64,000 nt of DNA from Variovorax sp. OK212 (GTDB lineage: Bacteria > Pseudomonadota > Gammaproteobacteria > Burkholderiales > Burkholderiaceae_C). The stretch is from positions 124,001-188,000 of the forward strand of contig NZ_FOLP01000004.1 in assembly GCF_900112425.1 (NCBI RefSeq), given 5' to 3'. Positions 25,081 through 33,793 of the stretch are shown here, in pieces (position 1 is the stretch's first letter; each line of letters begins with the position of its first letter). The position numbers and the translations under genes are program-made. Under the pieces are notes generated by a model, which ran no database searches, was not told where the DNA came from, and saw nothing but the letters and a program-made list of their open reading frames with translations.

Positions 25081-26094
25081 TCAGAACGGCGCGTCTTCTT
25101 CCTCGGGCTCGTCGCTCGGGGCCTTCGATTTCGCAGCGGCAGCAGCGGTAGTTGCAGCCGCAGGCTTGGCCGCCTCGTCCGGCAGCGCCGCCGAGAACGC
25201 CGCCTCGCCGCCCAGCGCGTCGAGCAGCGCCGGCACCAGCTGGCCGAGCTCGCCCGTGGCAATGGCCACGTCGGCGTCGAAGTTGTCTTCCTTCTTGCCG
25301 CCCGATGCGCCGTCGCCCGTGCCTTCGAGGAAGGTGATCTTGCGGATCAGCATGCCCTGCGTGAGCTCGAAGGACACGCGGTCGTCCCAGGTCATGGCCA
25401 GGCGCGTCGGGCGCTTGCCGTCGGTGATGTGCTGCTTCACCTCGTCGATGTCCAGCGGGTGCTTGGCATAGCGCACCACGGCCTTGGAATCGTCGGAGGC
25501 CTTGAGCTCGCACTCGCGGTCGATGGTGAAGCCGGCCGGCGGCTCCTGCGTGAGCAGCCAGTTGGCCATGGCGGCGGCGGGCTCGATCTGCGTGTTGACC
25601 AGCGCCACGGCAAAGCCGTCGAACGACTTCACCAGGCTGGTGACCACTTCGTCGGCGCGCGAGGCGTTGCCGCTGTTGATCACCAGGCGGTTCTCGGCCT
25701 TGTCGATCCACACCGTGACGCGCGCGCTGCGCGTGAAGGCCATGGGCAGCAGCTCCAGGGTGATGTCTTCCTTGAGCTCCTTCTTTTCCTTCTTGCCGGG
25801 CTTGCGGCCGGTGGTGGTCTCGATGCTGGCGCAGCGCTCGTCGAGCTTGCGGCGCACCACGGAGCCGGGGACCTGCTTGCTTTCGACCATGTACTCGACC
25901 AGCCACTGGCCGTCGATGGACTCCACCAGCGGGCCGTTGGCCTCGCCGCGGGGCTCGACCCAGCCCGCGGACTTTTCCTGCGAGGGGCCGCAAGGCACGA
26001 AGCGCTGCTTGCCGAGCCCTTCTTCCGCCTCGGCCAGTGTTTGGGACCAGGCAGGTTCGATGCGATAGACGATGACGTTCTTGAATACGGACAC
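25081..26094 (-). CDS. rdgC: Recombination-associated protein RdgC
   Basis: 337 residues from a GTG at 26094, which has AAGGG about 8 bases upstream and gives an N-terminus S-V-F-K-N-V-I-V-Y-R-I typical of RdgC. A longer ORF from 26127 lacks such support. The stretch C-G-P-S-Q-E-K-S-A-G-W-V-E-P near residue 45 is characteristic. RdgC forms a ring around DNA and modulates RecA. The C-terminus has an Ala/Lys-rich linker and acidic end, longer than in E. coli. It is divergent from ilvE. Confidence 0.93.
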   Translation of the reverse strand: MSVFKNVIVYRIEPAWSQTLAEAEEGLGKQRFVPCGPSQEKSAGWVEPRGEANGPLVESIDGQWLVEYMVESKQVPGSVVRRKLDERCASIETTTGRKPGKKEKKELKEDITLELLPMAFTRSARVTVWIDKAENRLVINSGNASRADEVVTSLVKSFDGFAVALVNTQIEPAAAMANWLLTQEPPAGFTIDRECELKASDDSKAVVRYAKHPLDIDEVKQHITDGKRPTRLAMTWDDRVSFELTQGMLIRKITFLEGTGDGASGGKKEDNFDADVAIATGELGQLVPALLDALGGEAAFSAALPDEAAKPAAATTAAAAAKSKAPSDEPEEEDAPF

Positions 26095-26228
26095 GGGAAC
26101 CCTTTTTCCACTGGTTTGGACAACCAATCATTGTCGGGCACCTCGGGAATCCCGCCGCCGTAAAATCGAAAGCTTTTGCGACTTCCCCCGGGTCGCACCC
26201 CCACACCGCTCCCCAAAGGAATCAGGAA

Positions 26229-27182
26229 ATGAGCTCGATCCCCCCCTCGCTGGACGACCGTGACGGCAAGATCTGGATGGACGGCGAACTCGTGGACTGG
26301 CGCGACGCCAAGATCCACGTGCTGAGCCACACGCTGCACTACGGCTGCGGCGCCTTCGAGGGCGTGCGCGCCTACAAGACGGCAGACGGCGGCACGGCCA
26401 TCTTCCGCCTGGCCGAGCACACCGAGCGCCTGTTCAACAGCGCCAAGATCCTGCGCATGAAGATCCCGTTCACGCAGGAACAGCTCAACGAGGCCCAGAA
26501 ACAGGTGGTGCGCGAGAACAAGCTCGAAAGCTGCTACCTGCGCCCGCTGATCTGGATCGGCTCCGAGAAGCTCGGCGTGAGCCCCAAGGGCAACAAGATC
26601 CACGCCATGGTCGCGGCCTGGTCGTGGGGCGCCTACCTCGGCGAGGAAGGCATGAAGCGCGGCATCCGCGTGAAAACGTCGAGCTACACGCGCCACCACG
26701 TCAACATCACGATGACGCAGGCCAAGACGGTGAGCAACTACACCAACTCGATCCTGGCCAACATGGAAGCGCTGGACGACGGCTACGACGAGGCGCTGCT
26801 GCTCGACGCGAGCGGCTTCGTGTCCGAAGGCGCGGGCGAGAACATCTTCGTGGTCAAGGGCGGCGTGGTGTACACGCCCGACCTGTCGGCCGGCGCCCTC
26901 AACGGCATCACGCGCAACACCATCCTGCACGTGTGCAAGGACCTGGGCCTGGAGCTGGTGCAGAAGCGCATCACGCGCGACGAGGTCTACATTGCCGACG
27001 AGGCCTTCTTCACCGGCACGGCCGCTGAAGTGACGCCCATCCGCGAACTCGACCGCGTCGAGATCGGCAACCGCGGCGACGGCGGCTCGCGCGGCCCGAT
27101 CACCGAGAAAATCCAGTCTGCCTTCTTCGACATCGTGAACGGCAAGAATCCCAAGTACGCCCACTGGCTCACGAAAGTCTGA
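26229..27182 (+). CDS. ilvE: Branched-chain amino acid aminotransferase (IlvE)
   Basis: 317 residues, class IV PLP-dependent aminotransferase. The early H-Y-G-C-G-A-F-E-G-V-R-A-Y is the IlvE signature, K166 (T-M-T-Q-A-K-T-V-S-N) fits the PLP-binding lysine, and E-G-A-G-E-N-I-F near residue 199 and T-G-T-A-A-E-V-T-P-I near the end complete the set. It performs the last step of valine, leucine and isoleucine synthesis. An AGGAATCAGGAA purine run precedes the ATG. It is followed after 5 bases by a small zinc-finger protein gene. Confidence 0.96.
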   Translation: MSSIPPSLDDRDGKIWMDGELVDWRDAKIHVLSHTLHYGCGAFEGVRAYKTADGGTAIFRLAEHTERLFNSAKILRMKIPFTQEQLNEAQKQVVRENKLESCYLRPLIWIGSEKLGVSPKGNKIHAMVAAWSWGAYLGEEGMKRGIRVKTSSYTRHHVNITMTQAKTVSNYTNSILANMEALDDGYDEALLLDASGFVSEGAGENIFVVKGGVVYTPDLSAGALNGITRNTILHVCKDLGLELVQKRITRDEVYIADEAFFTGTAAEVTPIRELDRVEIGNRGDGGSRGPITEKIQSAFFDIVNGKNPKYAHWLTKV

Positions 27183-27187
27183 ATCCC

Positions 27188-27397
27188 ATGTCCACCAATG
27201 CAGTCGTCGAACTCCTGGCCAAGGAGCTCAATCATCAAGGCGGCGTGTTCTGCCCCAGCCCCAAGGCCGACATGAAGCTCTGGAACAACCACCCGAAGGT
27301 CTACCTCGACGTGGCGCGCACCGGCGAAGCCAAGTGCCCGTACTGCGGCACGGTGTACCGCCTGAAGGCCGGCGAGACGGTGTCTTCGCGGCATTGA
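27188..27397 (+). CDS. Zinc-finger (zf-CHCC) domain protein
   Basis: 69 residues. The metal-binding residues are C22 in G-V-F-C-P-S, H35 in N-N-H-P-K-V and C-P-Y-C-G-T near residue 50, the zf-CHCC pattern found also in a small mitochondrial complex I subunit. In betaproteobacteria I recall such genes next to ilvE. It is five bases after ilvE and its stop overlaps a TTG that probably starts the next gene. Confidence 0.9.
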   Translation: MSTNAVVELLAKELNHQGGVFCPSPKADMKLWNNHPKVYLDVARTGEAKCPYCGTVYRLKAGETVSSRH

Positions 27398-27810
27398 CGC
27401 TCCCCGCGCTCCTGCGCCGCTTCGCGGCGGCGTACCTGGTGCTGCTGGCCGTGGTGGCCGTCGCGCTGCACCTGGCGGGAGCTGCGTCCAACACCAGCGG
27501 CAACGTCGCGGCCCTGCTCACGGCCGTGACCTGGGTCTGCATGGACTTCGCCAAGAAGAACGGGCGCTACTTCACGCCTGACGAGAAGAAGCGCGCGATC
27601 CTCGGCATGCTCGCCATCGACGTCCTCATGCAGGTCGTCGTCACGTTCGCGATCAGCCGTTTCGCCGGCGCGCCCTTCCTGGCGCTGGTGCTGCTCTTCG
27701 TGGCAGCGCTGCACGCGGCGGTGATCTGGTTCTTCGTCGGCTTCGCGGGCAAGCAGTACGCGGCAGCCGAGGCCAGGCGCGCAAGCGGCAACAACAACAC
27801 CAACGGTTGA
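27394..27810 (+). CDS. Small membrane protein, ABZJ_00895-like
   Basis: 138 residues if translation begins at the TTG at 27394, which overlaps the stop of the zinc-finger gene (TTGA). No ATG or GTG exists in frame at a sensible place; an ATG at 27334 would give a 20-residue extension lying over the zinc-finger gene. The predicted protein has a basic start, then two membrane segments, a basic loop (K-K-N-G-R-Y-F-T-P-D-E-K-K-R) and two more. This layout resembles the ABZJ_00895 family of four-helix membrane proteins. Function unknown. Confidence 0.65.
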   Translation: MTLPALLRRFAAAYLVLLAVVAVALHLAGAASNTSGNVAALLTAVTWVCMDFAKKNGRYFTPDEKKRAILGMLAIDVLMQVVVTFAISRFAGAPFLALVLLFVAALHAAVIWFFVGFAGKQYAAAEARRASGNNNTNG

Positions 27811-27904
27811 GGCTGCACGCGGCGCTGATGCGGCACGGATATCGGCGCTGCGGTCGACACTGCGGTTCCCTGTGCAGGGCGCAGCGACCGCATGACGGGC
27901 GGAT

Positions 27905-29152
27905 TCAGCCCGGGTTGGAGATCTTGCCCGCCAGGCGCCTCGGCAGCAGGTCGTGCCAGGGGTCCGGGTCGAACCGCTCCTGCGCCAGCCGCAGGTAGAC
28001 CATCGCGATCCACAGCAGCGCCAGCCCGATCTGCGCATCGCGCAGCGCCGAGTTCACGCTCGAGGCAATCAGCGCGATCAGCGTGGCCGCCAGCGCGTAG
28101 CGGCCCGCCATGTCCGGGCGTTTCCAGGCCTGCCACACGGCGGCCACCATGATGACCAGCAGGCTCAGCAATGCCGGCAGGCCGCCCTGCGCGCCCACCC
28201 ACAGGAAGTCGTTGTGCGGCATGTTCGAGTCGGCGAAGAGCGCGGGGCCGCGCTTGTGCCACTGCTCGGTCCAGCCGCCGATGCCCCAGCCCGTGAGCGG
28301 GCGGTCGGCGATCATGAGGCCGGTGTCGCGGTACATGTAGTAGCGGATGACCCAGCTGCCCTTGAAGACCGCGCCGGCCTGCGCCTCCTCGAGTTCCTGC
28401 ACGCCGGTCTCGACCTTGTGCTGCAGCTGCGGCAGCTGGTAGAGCCCCGCGCCGAGCACCACGGCGCCCAGCACCAGCGAACCCACGAGCATCTTCAGGT
28501 GGCTGCGCCACTGGTGCACGCACACCGCCGGAATCACCAGCAGCAGCGCCAGTACCGAGGTGCGCGAGGTCAGCGGCAGCGCCACCACCAGGCCCAGCCC
28601 CAGCATCAGCAGGAAGGCGGGAATGGCGCGCAGCGGCTTGTGCGCGGCGATCTGCGCAATGCCCCACACGGCGGCCGTGGCGGCCACCACGCTGAACAGC
28701 AGCGCGTTGCTGATCGACTTGTTGCCGACCTCCATGACCACCGCGCGCAGCGGCGACCAGACCGGAAAGCCGATGGCGTAGTAGAGAACGATGAGCAGCA
28801 CGTTGAGCGCCGCGATCAGCAGGAAGCCGCGCAGCGCCCAGATGGCCTCCTCGCGCGCGAGCGCCATCGCCATCAGCATCGTCAGGCCGATGCGCAGCCC
28901 GTGGAACAGGTTGGAGGGGGTCTCGGGGTAGTGCGGCCGCACGGCCAGCACGACGAGCATCCAGGCCAGGTAGGCCATCACCGGCCACCACAGCGGGTTG
29001 GCGCGCAGCCGTGCGTAGCGTTCGCGGTAGCCGCCGGCGAGCAGCATGGTCGCAAGCAGCAGCAGGGCTGAAAGGTAGGTGACGCCGACCGGCATGAACA
29101 CCACCAGCCCCCAGAACATGGCCGCGGGCCGAACGATGTGCGATCTCTGCAT
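27905..29152 (-). CDS. O-antigen ligase family membrane protein (WaaL-like)
   Basis: 415 residues with about ten to twelve membrane segments. The large periplasmic loop contains R-P-L-T-G-W-G-I-G-G-W and then M-P-H-N-D-F-L-W-V-G, the H-N-x-x-L pattern of O-antigen ligases and related glycan ligases, including the essential histidine. Such enzymes transfer a polymer from undecaprenyl-diphosphate to lipid A core or to protein. It is a single gene with no glycosyltransferases beside it, so its acceptor cannot be told. The 94 bases between it and the small membrane protein gene show nothing. Confidence 0.85.
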   Translation of the reverse strand: MQRSHIVRPAAMFWGLVVFMPVGVTYLSALLLLATMLLAGGYRERYARLRANPLWWPVMAYLAWMLVVLAVRPHYPETPSNLFHGLRIGLTMLMAMALAREEAIWALRGFLLIAALNVLLIVLYYAIGFPVWSPLRAVVMEVGNKSISNALLFSVVAATAAVWGIAQIAAHKPLRAIPAFLLMLGLGLVVALPLTSRTSVLALLLVIPAVCVHQWRSHLKMLVGSLVLGAVVLGAGLYQLPQLQHKVETGVQELEEAQAGAVFKGSWVIRYYMYRDTGLMIADRPLTGWGIGGWTEQWHKRGPALFADSNMPHNDFLWVGAQGGLPALLSLLVIMVAAVWQAWKRPDMAGRYALAATLIALIASSVNSALRDAQIGLALLWIAMVYLRLAQERFDPDPWHDLLPRRLAGKISNPG

Positions 29153-29217
29153 AGGGGCGGGATTTTAGGTGGGCACCGTGGCGCCAACCTGACCAGCCCC
29201 GGCGGGGCGGGGGACGC

Positions 29218-30471
29218 TCAGTGGCCGCGCGCCATCCCCGAGGCTCCCGAGGCTCCCGAGGCTCCCGAGGCTCCCGAGGCCACCGAAGCCGCAGGCAGCC
29301 GTATCACGAAGCTCGCGCCGCCCCCGGGACGGTCCTCGCAGCGCACCGTGCCGCCGTGGCGCTCGGCGATCGACTTCACCAGCGCCAGCCCCAGGCCGAC
29401 GCCGCCGTTGCGCTCGCTGGCGCCGGGCAGCCGGTAGAAGGGCTCGAAGATGCGTTCGCGCAGGGCCGGCGGCACGCCCGGGCCGCGGTCGTTGACGCGC
29501 ACCGTCGAATAGCCGTTGGCGCTGCCCAGCTCCACCGAAATTTCGCCGGCGCCGTAGCGGCGGGCGTTCTCCAGCAGGTTGCGGATGGCCCGGCGCAGCA
29601 GGCGCGAGACGCCCGGCACGGTGAGGTTGGCGTTGTCGGTGCCCGCGGCCAGGTCGAGCTCGGCGTTCACCTGCGCGCACTCCTCGGCGGCCAGGCCGGT
29701 CAGGTCGACCGCCTCGACGGTGCCCACGTCGGCCTCGCTGGCGTCCAGCCGGCTGGCCAGCAGGATCTCGTCGATGAGCTGGTCGAGCTCGCCGATGTTG
29801 CGCGAGATTTCCTCGCGCGCCGATTGGCTCGGGCGCTCGCCCATCAGCTCCAGGCCCATGCGGATGCGGGTGAGCGGCGAACGCAGCTCGTGCGAGGCGT
29901 TGGCCAGCAGCGACTTGTGCGAGCGCACCAGCTTCTCGATGCGTTCCGCCGACGCGTTGAATCGTTTGGAGAGATCAGCCACTTCGTCCTGCCCTTCTTC
30001 GGTCACGCGCGCCGAGAGATCGCCTTCGCCCCATCGCTGCACCCCACGCTGCAGCGATTCCAGCCGCTGCGTGATGCGCCGCACGATCGGGTAGACGCCC
30101 AGCGCCACCGCCACGCCCACCAGGGCGATCATCCAGCCCAGCCCGAACGGCGTGCGCCATGGCGCGAAGCCGCCGGTGCCACCGGGCCGCTCGCGCGGCG
30201 CCACGCGCAGCGTCACGGCCTTGCCGTCGCCGAGCGTGACGTCGAACTCCAGGCCCTGGCCCGGCACGCGCAGCGCGGTGCCCGTGCCGATCTGCTTGTC
30301 CTGCTCGTCGAGCACCACCACGTTGCGCGGCACCGGCGCCAGCCGCTCGCGCTCGGCCTCGGCCGCCTCGCGCACGATCCAGTTGGCCATCAGCGTGAGG
30401 ATGACCACGCCGGCGACCACCGCCAGCCAGATGCGCACGTAGAGGTGCCGGGAATAGAAGCTGCGCAGCAT
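29218..30471 (-). CDS. Sensor histidine kinase
   Basis: 417 residues. TM1 covers about 13-31, followed by a short periplasmic domain to about 108, TM2 near 110-130, a HAMP domain (131-183), the dimerisation box with phospho-acceptor H194 (N-A-S-H-E-L-R-S-P-L-T), N box (N-L-L-E-N-A-R-R), D-R-G-P-G-V and G-L-G-L-A-L-V. It pairs with the OmpR-type regulator encoded 9 bases upstream. The C-terminus ends in (Gly-Ala-Ser)4, encoded by a 9-bp minisatellite. The stimulus is unknown. Confidence 0.94.
   Translation of the reverse strand: MLRSFYSRHLYVRIWLAVVAGVVILTLMANWIVREAAEAERERLAPVPRNVVVLDEQDKQIGTGTALRVPGQGLEFDVTLGDGKAVTLRVAPRERPGGTGGFAPWRTPFGLGWMIALVGVAVALGVYPIVRRITQRLESLQRGVQRWGEGDLSARVTEEGQDEVADLSKRFNASAERIEKLVRSHKSLLANASHELRSPLTRIRMGLELMGERPSQSAREEISRNIGELDQLIDEILLASRLDASEADVGTVEAVDLTGLAAEECAQVNAELDLAAGTDNANLTVPGVSRLLRRAIRNLLENARRYGAGEISVELGSANGYSTVRVNDRGPGVPPALRERIFEPFYRLPGASERNGGVGLGLALVKSIAERHGGTVRCEDRPGGGASFVIRLPAASVASGASGASGASGASGMARGH
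29240..29275. repeat. 9-bp minisatellite (GAGGCTCCC)4 in the kinase C-terminus
   Basis: Four perfect copies followed by a degenerate fifth (GAGGCCACC). On the coding strand it makes the Gly-Ala-Ser repeats just before the stop of the histidine kinase. Copy changes would stay in frame. Confidence 0.85.
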
Positions 30472-30480
30472 CGGCAGCCC

Positions 30481-31203
30481 TCAGTCTTGCTGCTTGGCGA
30501 AGACGTAGCCCACGCCGCGCACCGTGAGGATGCGCTTGGGGTTCTTCGCGTCGACCTCGATGGCCGCGCGGATGCGGCCCATGTGCACGTCGATGGAGCG
30601 GTCGAAGGCCTCGAGCTCGCGCCCGCGCACGGCCTCCATGATCTGGTCGCGCGTGAGCACGCGGCCCGCGCGCTCGGCCATGGCCACCAGCAGGTCGAAC
30701 TGGTAGGAGGTCAGGTCGGCCAGCGCGCCGGCCACCGACACGGTGCGCGCGTTGCGGTCGATCTCCAGCGTGCCGAAGCGCATCACCGTGGAGGCTTCGC
30801 TCTCGGTGGCGTTCTCGCTGCGCCGGCGCAGCACGGCGCGGATGCGCGCCAGCAGCTCGCGCGGCTCGAAGGGCTTGGGCAGGTAGTCGTCGGCGCCGAT
30901 CTCCAGGCCGATGATGCGGTCCATCGGGTCGCCCTTGGCGGTCAGCATCAACACCGACACCTTCGACAGCGGGCCGGGCAGCGCGCGGATGCGGCGGCAG
31001 ACTTCGAGCCCGTCGGTGTCGGGCAGCATCAGGTCGAGGATCACCAGGTCGGGCGCGTGCTGCTGCAGCTGCTCGAGGCCGCTCGTGCCGTCACCGGCGT
31101 GGTTGAAGGCGAAACCCGACTGCGTCAGGTACTCGCCCACCATCTGCGCCAGGCGGGCGTCGTCTTCGATCATCAGGAGTTGGGGGGTGCTCATGCGCTT
31201 CAT
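30481..31203 (-). CDS. OmpR-family response regulator
   Basis: 240 residues. The receiver domain has the acidic pair E13-D14-D15, phospho-acceptor D57 (V-I-L-D-L-M-L-P), T in M-L-T-A-K-G and K in L-P-K-P-F. A C-terminal OmpR/PhoB winged helix (R-V-L-T-R-D-Q-I-M-E-A-V ... V-R-G-V-G-Y-V-F) follows. A second ATG at 31194 is three codons inside and equally possible. It is first in a two-gene operon with the kinase; the pair resembles RstA/RstB-type systems. Confidence 0.94.
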   Translation of the reverse strand: MKRMSTPQLLMIEDDARLAQMVGEYLTQSGFAFNHAGDGTSGLEQLQQHAPDLVILDLMLPDTDGLEVCRRIRALPGPLSKVSVLMLTAKGDPMDRIIGLEIGADDYLPKPFEPRELLARIRAVLRRRSENATESEASTVMRFGTLEIDRNARTVSVAGALADLTSYQFDLLVAMAERAGRVLTRDQIMEAVRGRELEAFDRSIDVHMGRIRAAIEVDAKNPKRILTVRGVGYVFAKQQD

Positions 31204-31256
31204 GGTCGTCCACAGGGAGCAAGCAGGCTTGAACGCTCCGTAAAGTTGGGTAAACC

Positions 31257-32909
31257 TCAGGCGGCCATGTCAACGGGACTCGCTGCGAAAAGCATAGCGC
31301 CCTGTCCAGTGGCCACCGGGGGGAGGTCGAGATTCTCCGCGAGTAACGCGGGCAGCTCGCCGGCGTCCACGCCAGCGTCGGCGGCGCGCGCCCGCTCGAG
31401 GATTTCACCGGCCAGCTGCCGAAGCTGCACGGTCGAGGCGCGGATGCGCGCGCGGAAGGCCGCGTCGTCCAGCTTGTCGCGCAGGCTGCGGTTGAGTTCG
31501 GCGAACCACGGCATCGCAGCCTGGTCGAGCATCACGGCCGGGTTGGCGCGGCTGCTGGCGGCCGACCAGTGGCGCAGCAGCTTCTGCACCGCGAAGTTCA
31601 GCCGCTGGCAATGCTGCATCTCGTTCTTCAGGCCGCCCAGCGCGTGCAGGTCGGTGAGGCGCTGCTGGAAGAAGATCTGCGACAGCACGCCCCAGTAGTA
31701 GGCGTAGTCCCAGATCACCTTCACCGGCAGCACCTCGGGGTCGCCGAACAGCGGGTACTGGTCCTGGTAGAGCGCCAGCGTGCTTTCGTAGAACGAGTGA
31801 TAGAGCTGGTCGTACAGCTGCGCGCGCGCCTCCAGCGGCCGGCCGGCGCGGTCCTGCGCGATCAGGTCGGTGATGTAGGTGTTGCCGATGGCGATGAAGT
31901 CGCTGCCCGGCGAATAGAAGGGGTCCAGGAACAGGCCCGCCTCGCCCGTCATGGCCCAGCGCTGGCGCCCCGAGAACACCTGCTTGCAGCCGTGCGAGAA
32001 GTGCTTGAGGAACGCGAAGTCCTGCAGCAGGTGGCGCTTGTCCTTCAGCGCCTCGTGCAGCCGCGGCTGGTAGGTGGCGAACCACGCCATGGCCTTGTCG
32101 AAGGTGTCCATGGTGTCCAGCGGGTGCAGCTTGGGGTCGGCCACGATGCCCACCGAGTGCGAGCCCGAGGCCAGCGGGATCAGCCAGGCCCAGTAGCCCG
32201 CGCCCACCAGGTGGTTGGTGGACAGCCAGCGCGCCTGCGGGTCGCAGCGCGCGCGCCACTCGGCGTTGTCGCTCCAGTCGTCGATGGCGATGCGCTCGCC
32301 GATGCGAAACCACACCGCGTTCACGTCGTGCGCATTCGCCTCGGCCAGGCCCAGCTTGCGCTTGAGCATGCCGGCGCGCCCGCAGGCGTCGATCACCCAG
32401 CGGGCCTGCGCGTGGTGCGTGTGCTCGCCGCGGGTCCATTCGATCGCGTGCAGCGCCTTCGGGTCGTCGGCCAGGTCGATGCGGCGCACCAGCGCGCCGT
32501 CGACGAAGCGCACGCCGCGCCGCGCGGCCTCCTCGGCCAGGAAGTTCTCGAAGATGCCGCGGTCGATCTGGTAGCTGGGCACCGAGAGGTAGCGGCTCGC
32601 GCCGATCTCGGTGACGTTGTCGATGTCGCTGCGGCCTTCGCTGAAGAAGAAGCGAAAGCCGAACTTGCGCAGCTGCGCCTCGTCCATGTGGGCCTTCAGG
32701 CCCAGCACCGTGTCGAAGTAGTGCGCGCCGATCTCCACCGACGACTCGCCCACCTTGTGCGCCGCATGCGGCACCGGGTGCGCGCGGCGCTCCAGCACCA
32801 GCACGCGCAGGTCGGCGAAGCGCTGGCGCAGCTGCAGCGCCAGCGTGAGGCCCGCCAGCCCGCCTCCCATGATCACTGCGTCGAAGGTGTCGGGCGCAGT
32901 GTCGGTCAT
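31257..32909 (-). CDS. Flavin-dependent halogenase-like oxidoreductase
   Basis: 550 residues from the ATG at 32909. The FAD-binding motif G-G-G-L-A-G-L lies at 15-21. K-V-G-E-S-S (52-57) resembles the catalytic-lysine region of flavin halogenases, and W240-A-W-L-I-P245 matches the W-x-W-x-I-P motif of that family. Halogenases of this type chlorinate or brominate aromatic rings using FADH2; related enzymes occur in aryl-polyene and xanthomonadin-like pigment clusters. The gene lies 2 bases after a ketosynthase-like gene, which supports action on a polyketide-type pigment. Whether it really halogenates cannot be told from sequence. Confidence 0.8.
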   Translation of the reverse strand: MTDTAPDTFDAVIMGGGLAGLTLALQLRQRFADLRVLVLERRAHPVPHAAHKVGESSVEIGAHYFDTVLGLKAHMDEAQLRKFGFRFFFSEGRSDIDNVTEIGASRYLSVPSYQIDRGIFENFLAEEAARRGVRFVDGALVRRIDLADDPKALHAIEWTRGEHTHHAQARWVIDACGRAGMLKRKLGLAEANAHDVNAVWFRIGERIAIDDWSDNAEWRARCDPQARWLSTNHLVGAGYWAWLIPLASGSHSVGIVADPKLHPLDTMDTFDKAMAWFATYQPRLHEALKDKRHLLQDFAFLKHFSHGCKQVFSGRQRWAMTGEAGLFLDPFYSPGSDFIAIGNTYITDLIAQDRAGRPLEARAQLYDQLYHSFYESTLALYQDQYPLFGDPEVLPVKVIWDYAYYWGVLSQIFFQQRLTDLHALGGLKNEMQHCQRLNFAVQKLLRHWSAASSRANPAVMLDQAAMPWFAELNRSLRDKLDDAAFRARIRASTVQLRQLAGEILERARAADAGVDAGELPALLAENLDLPPVATGQGAMLFAASPVDMAA

Positions 32910-32911
32910 GG

Positions 32912-33793
32912 TCAGCTCCGGTTGAGCGGCTGCAGCTGCAGCCGAAGTGAAAGGGTGGGGGACAGCGGCAGGTCGACGGGGGCCGGGGGCTCCTTGCCGA
33001 GATGCGCCAGCGATTCGAAGAGACCCAGCGCGTCGGCCATCGGGTTGATGCCGGCGAGCGACTTCGCCGCGTCCGAACGCGGCTGCGTGGCCTCGGTCGC
33101 GGCATCGGCGCCGCTGGCCATCGACCAGTGCAGCGCCGCCACGGTGCGCTCGGTGGGCGCGGGTGCGAGCACCAGCGCCACCGCCAGCAGGCCGCGGCTG
33201 TCGGTCACGGACGTGAGCGCGCCCACGGTGGGCGTGTCGTAGCCCACCAGCAGCACCGGCTCCTGGTCGGCCGCGCATTGCACGGCCGCCTCGAGCAGGC
33301 CCGAGGCAAAGCTGTGCGCGTAGGCCGACACGGCGTTGCTGGCCGCCATGCAGCCGGTGCCGATGGTCCAGTAACCCACGGCCGCGTTGTGCACCGAGTT
33401 GTGGAACTTGGTGGGCGACAGCACCTTGGGGTCGGTCGCGAGCGTGCCGCACATGTAGTCGTTGATCGACAGGTCGCCGTGCGCCGAGGTGAACACGCAG
33501 GGCACGTCCGCGGCGTTGCGGCCCGACGCGGCCATGGCGGCGGCCGCCACTTCGAGCGCCAGCGCCACGGTGTCGGGCGCGCGGCGCCGCTCCGCCGGCG
33601 CCAGCACCTGCGGGGCGGGGCGCTTGGCGGGCGGGTCGGCCAGCGCGCCTTCGCCGCGGAAGGCGGCGCTGGCTGCGTCCCAGCCGGGCAGGGTGGGGGT
33701 CCAGAAGGCGGGGCCTTCGATGTAGAGGGTGGGGGGCACGGGGGCGGTGGTGTTCATGTCGCTCATCTGGCTGGTGGGGCTCGTGGGGCTCAT
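32912..33793 (-). CDS. Beta-ketoacyl synthase N-terminal domain protein (chain-length-factor-like)
   Basis: 293 residues from the ATG at 33793, which overlaps the stop of the upstream ketosynthase gene (ATGA, 33790-33793). In-frame ATGs at 33766 and 33757 are alternatives. It corresponds to only the N-terminal half of a ketosynthase (ketoacyl-synt_2 type), with Cys148 in I-G-T-G-C-M-A-A-S. The C-terminal half with the catalytic histidines is absent. Such half-proteins accompany ketosynthases in aryl-polyene gene sets and are thought to act as partner or chain-length factor. Confidence 0.8.
   Translation of the reverse strand: MSPTSPTSQMSDMNTTAPVPPTLYIEGPAFWTPTLPGWDAASAAFRGEGALADPPAKRPAPQVLAPAERRRAPDTVALALEVAAAAMAASGRNAADVPCVFTSAHGDLSINDYMCGTLATDPKVLSPTKFHNSVHNAAVGYWTIGTGCMAASNAVSAYAHSFASGLLEAAVQCAADQEPVLLVGYDTPTVGALTSVTDSRGLLAVALVLAPAPTERTVAALHWSMASGADAATEATQPRSDAAKSLAGINPMADALGLFESLAHLGKEPPAPVDLPLSPTLSLRLQLQPLNRS

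Noticed and set aside
26131..26166. TTGTCG and TAAAAT as an ilvE promoter
   Set aside because: The spacer would be 24 bases, outside the range for sigma-70, so no promoter was called.
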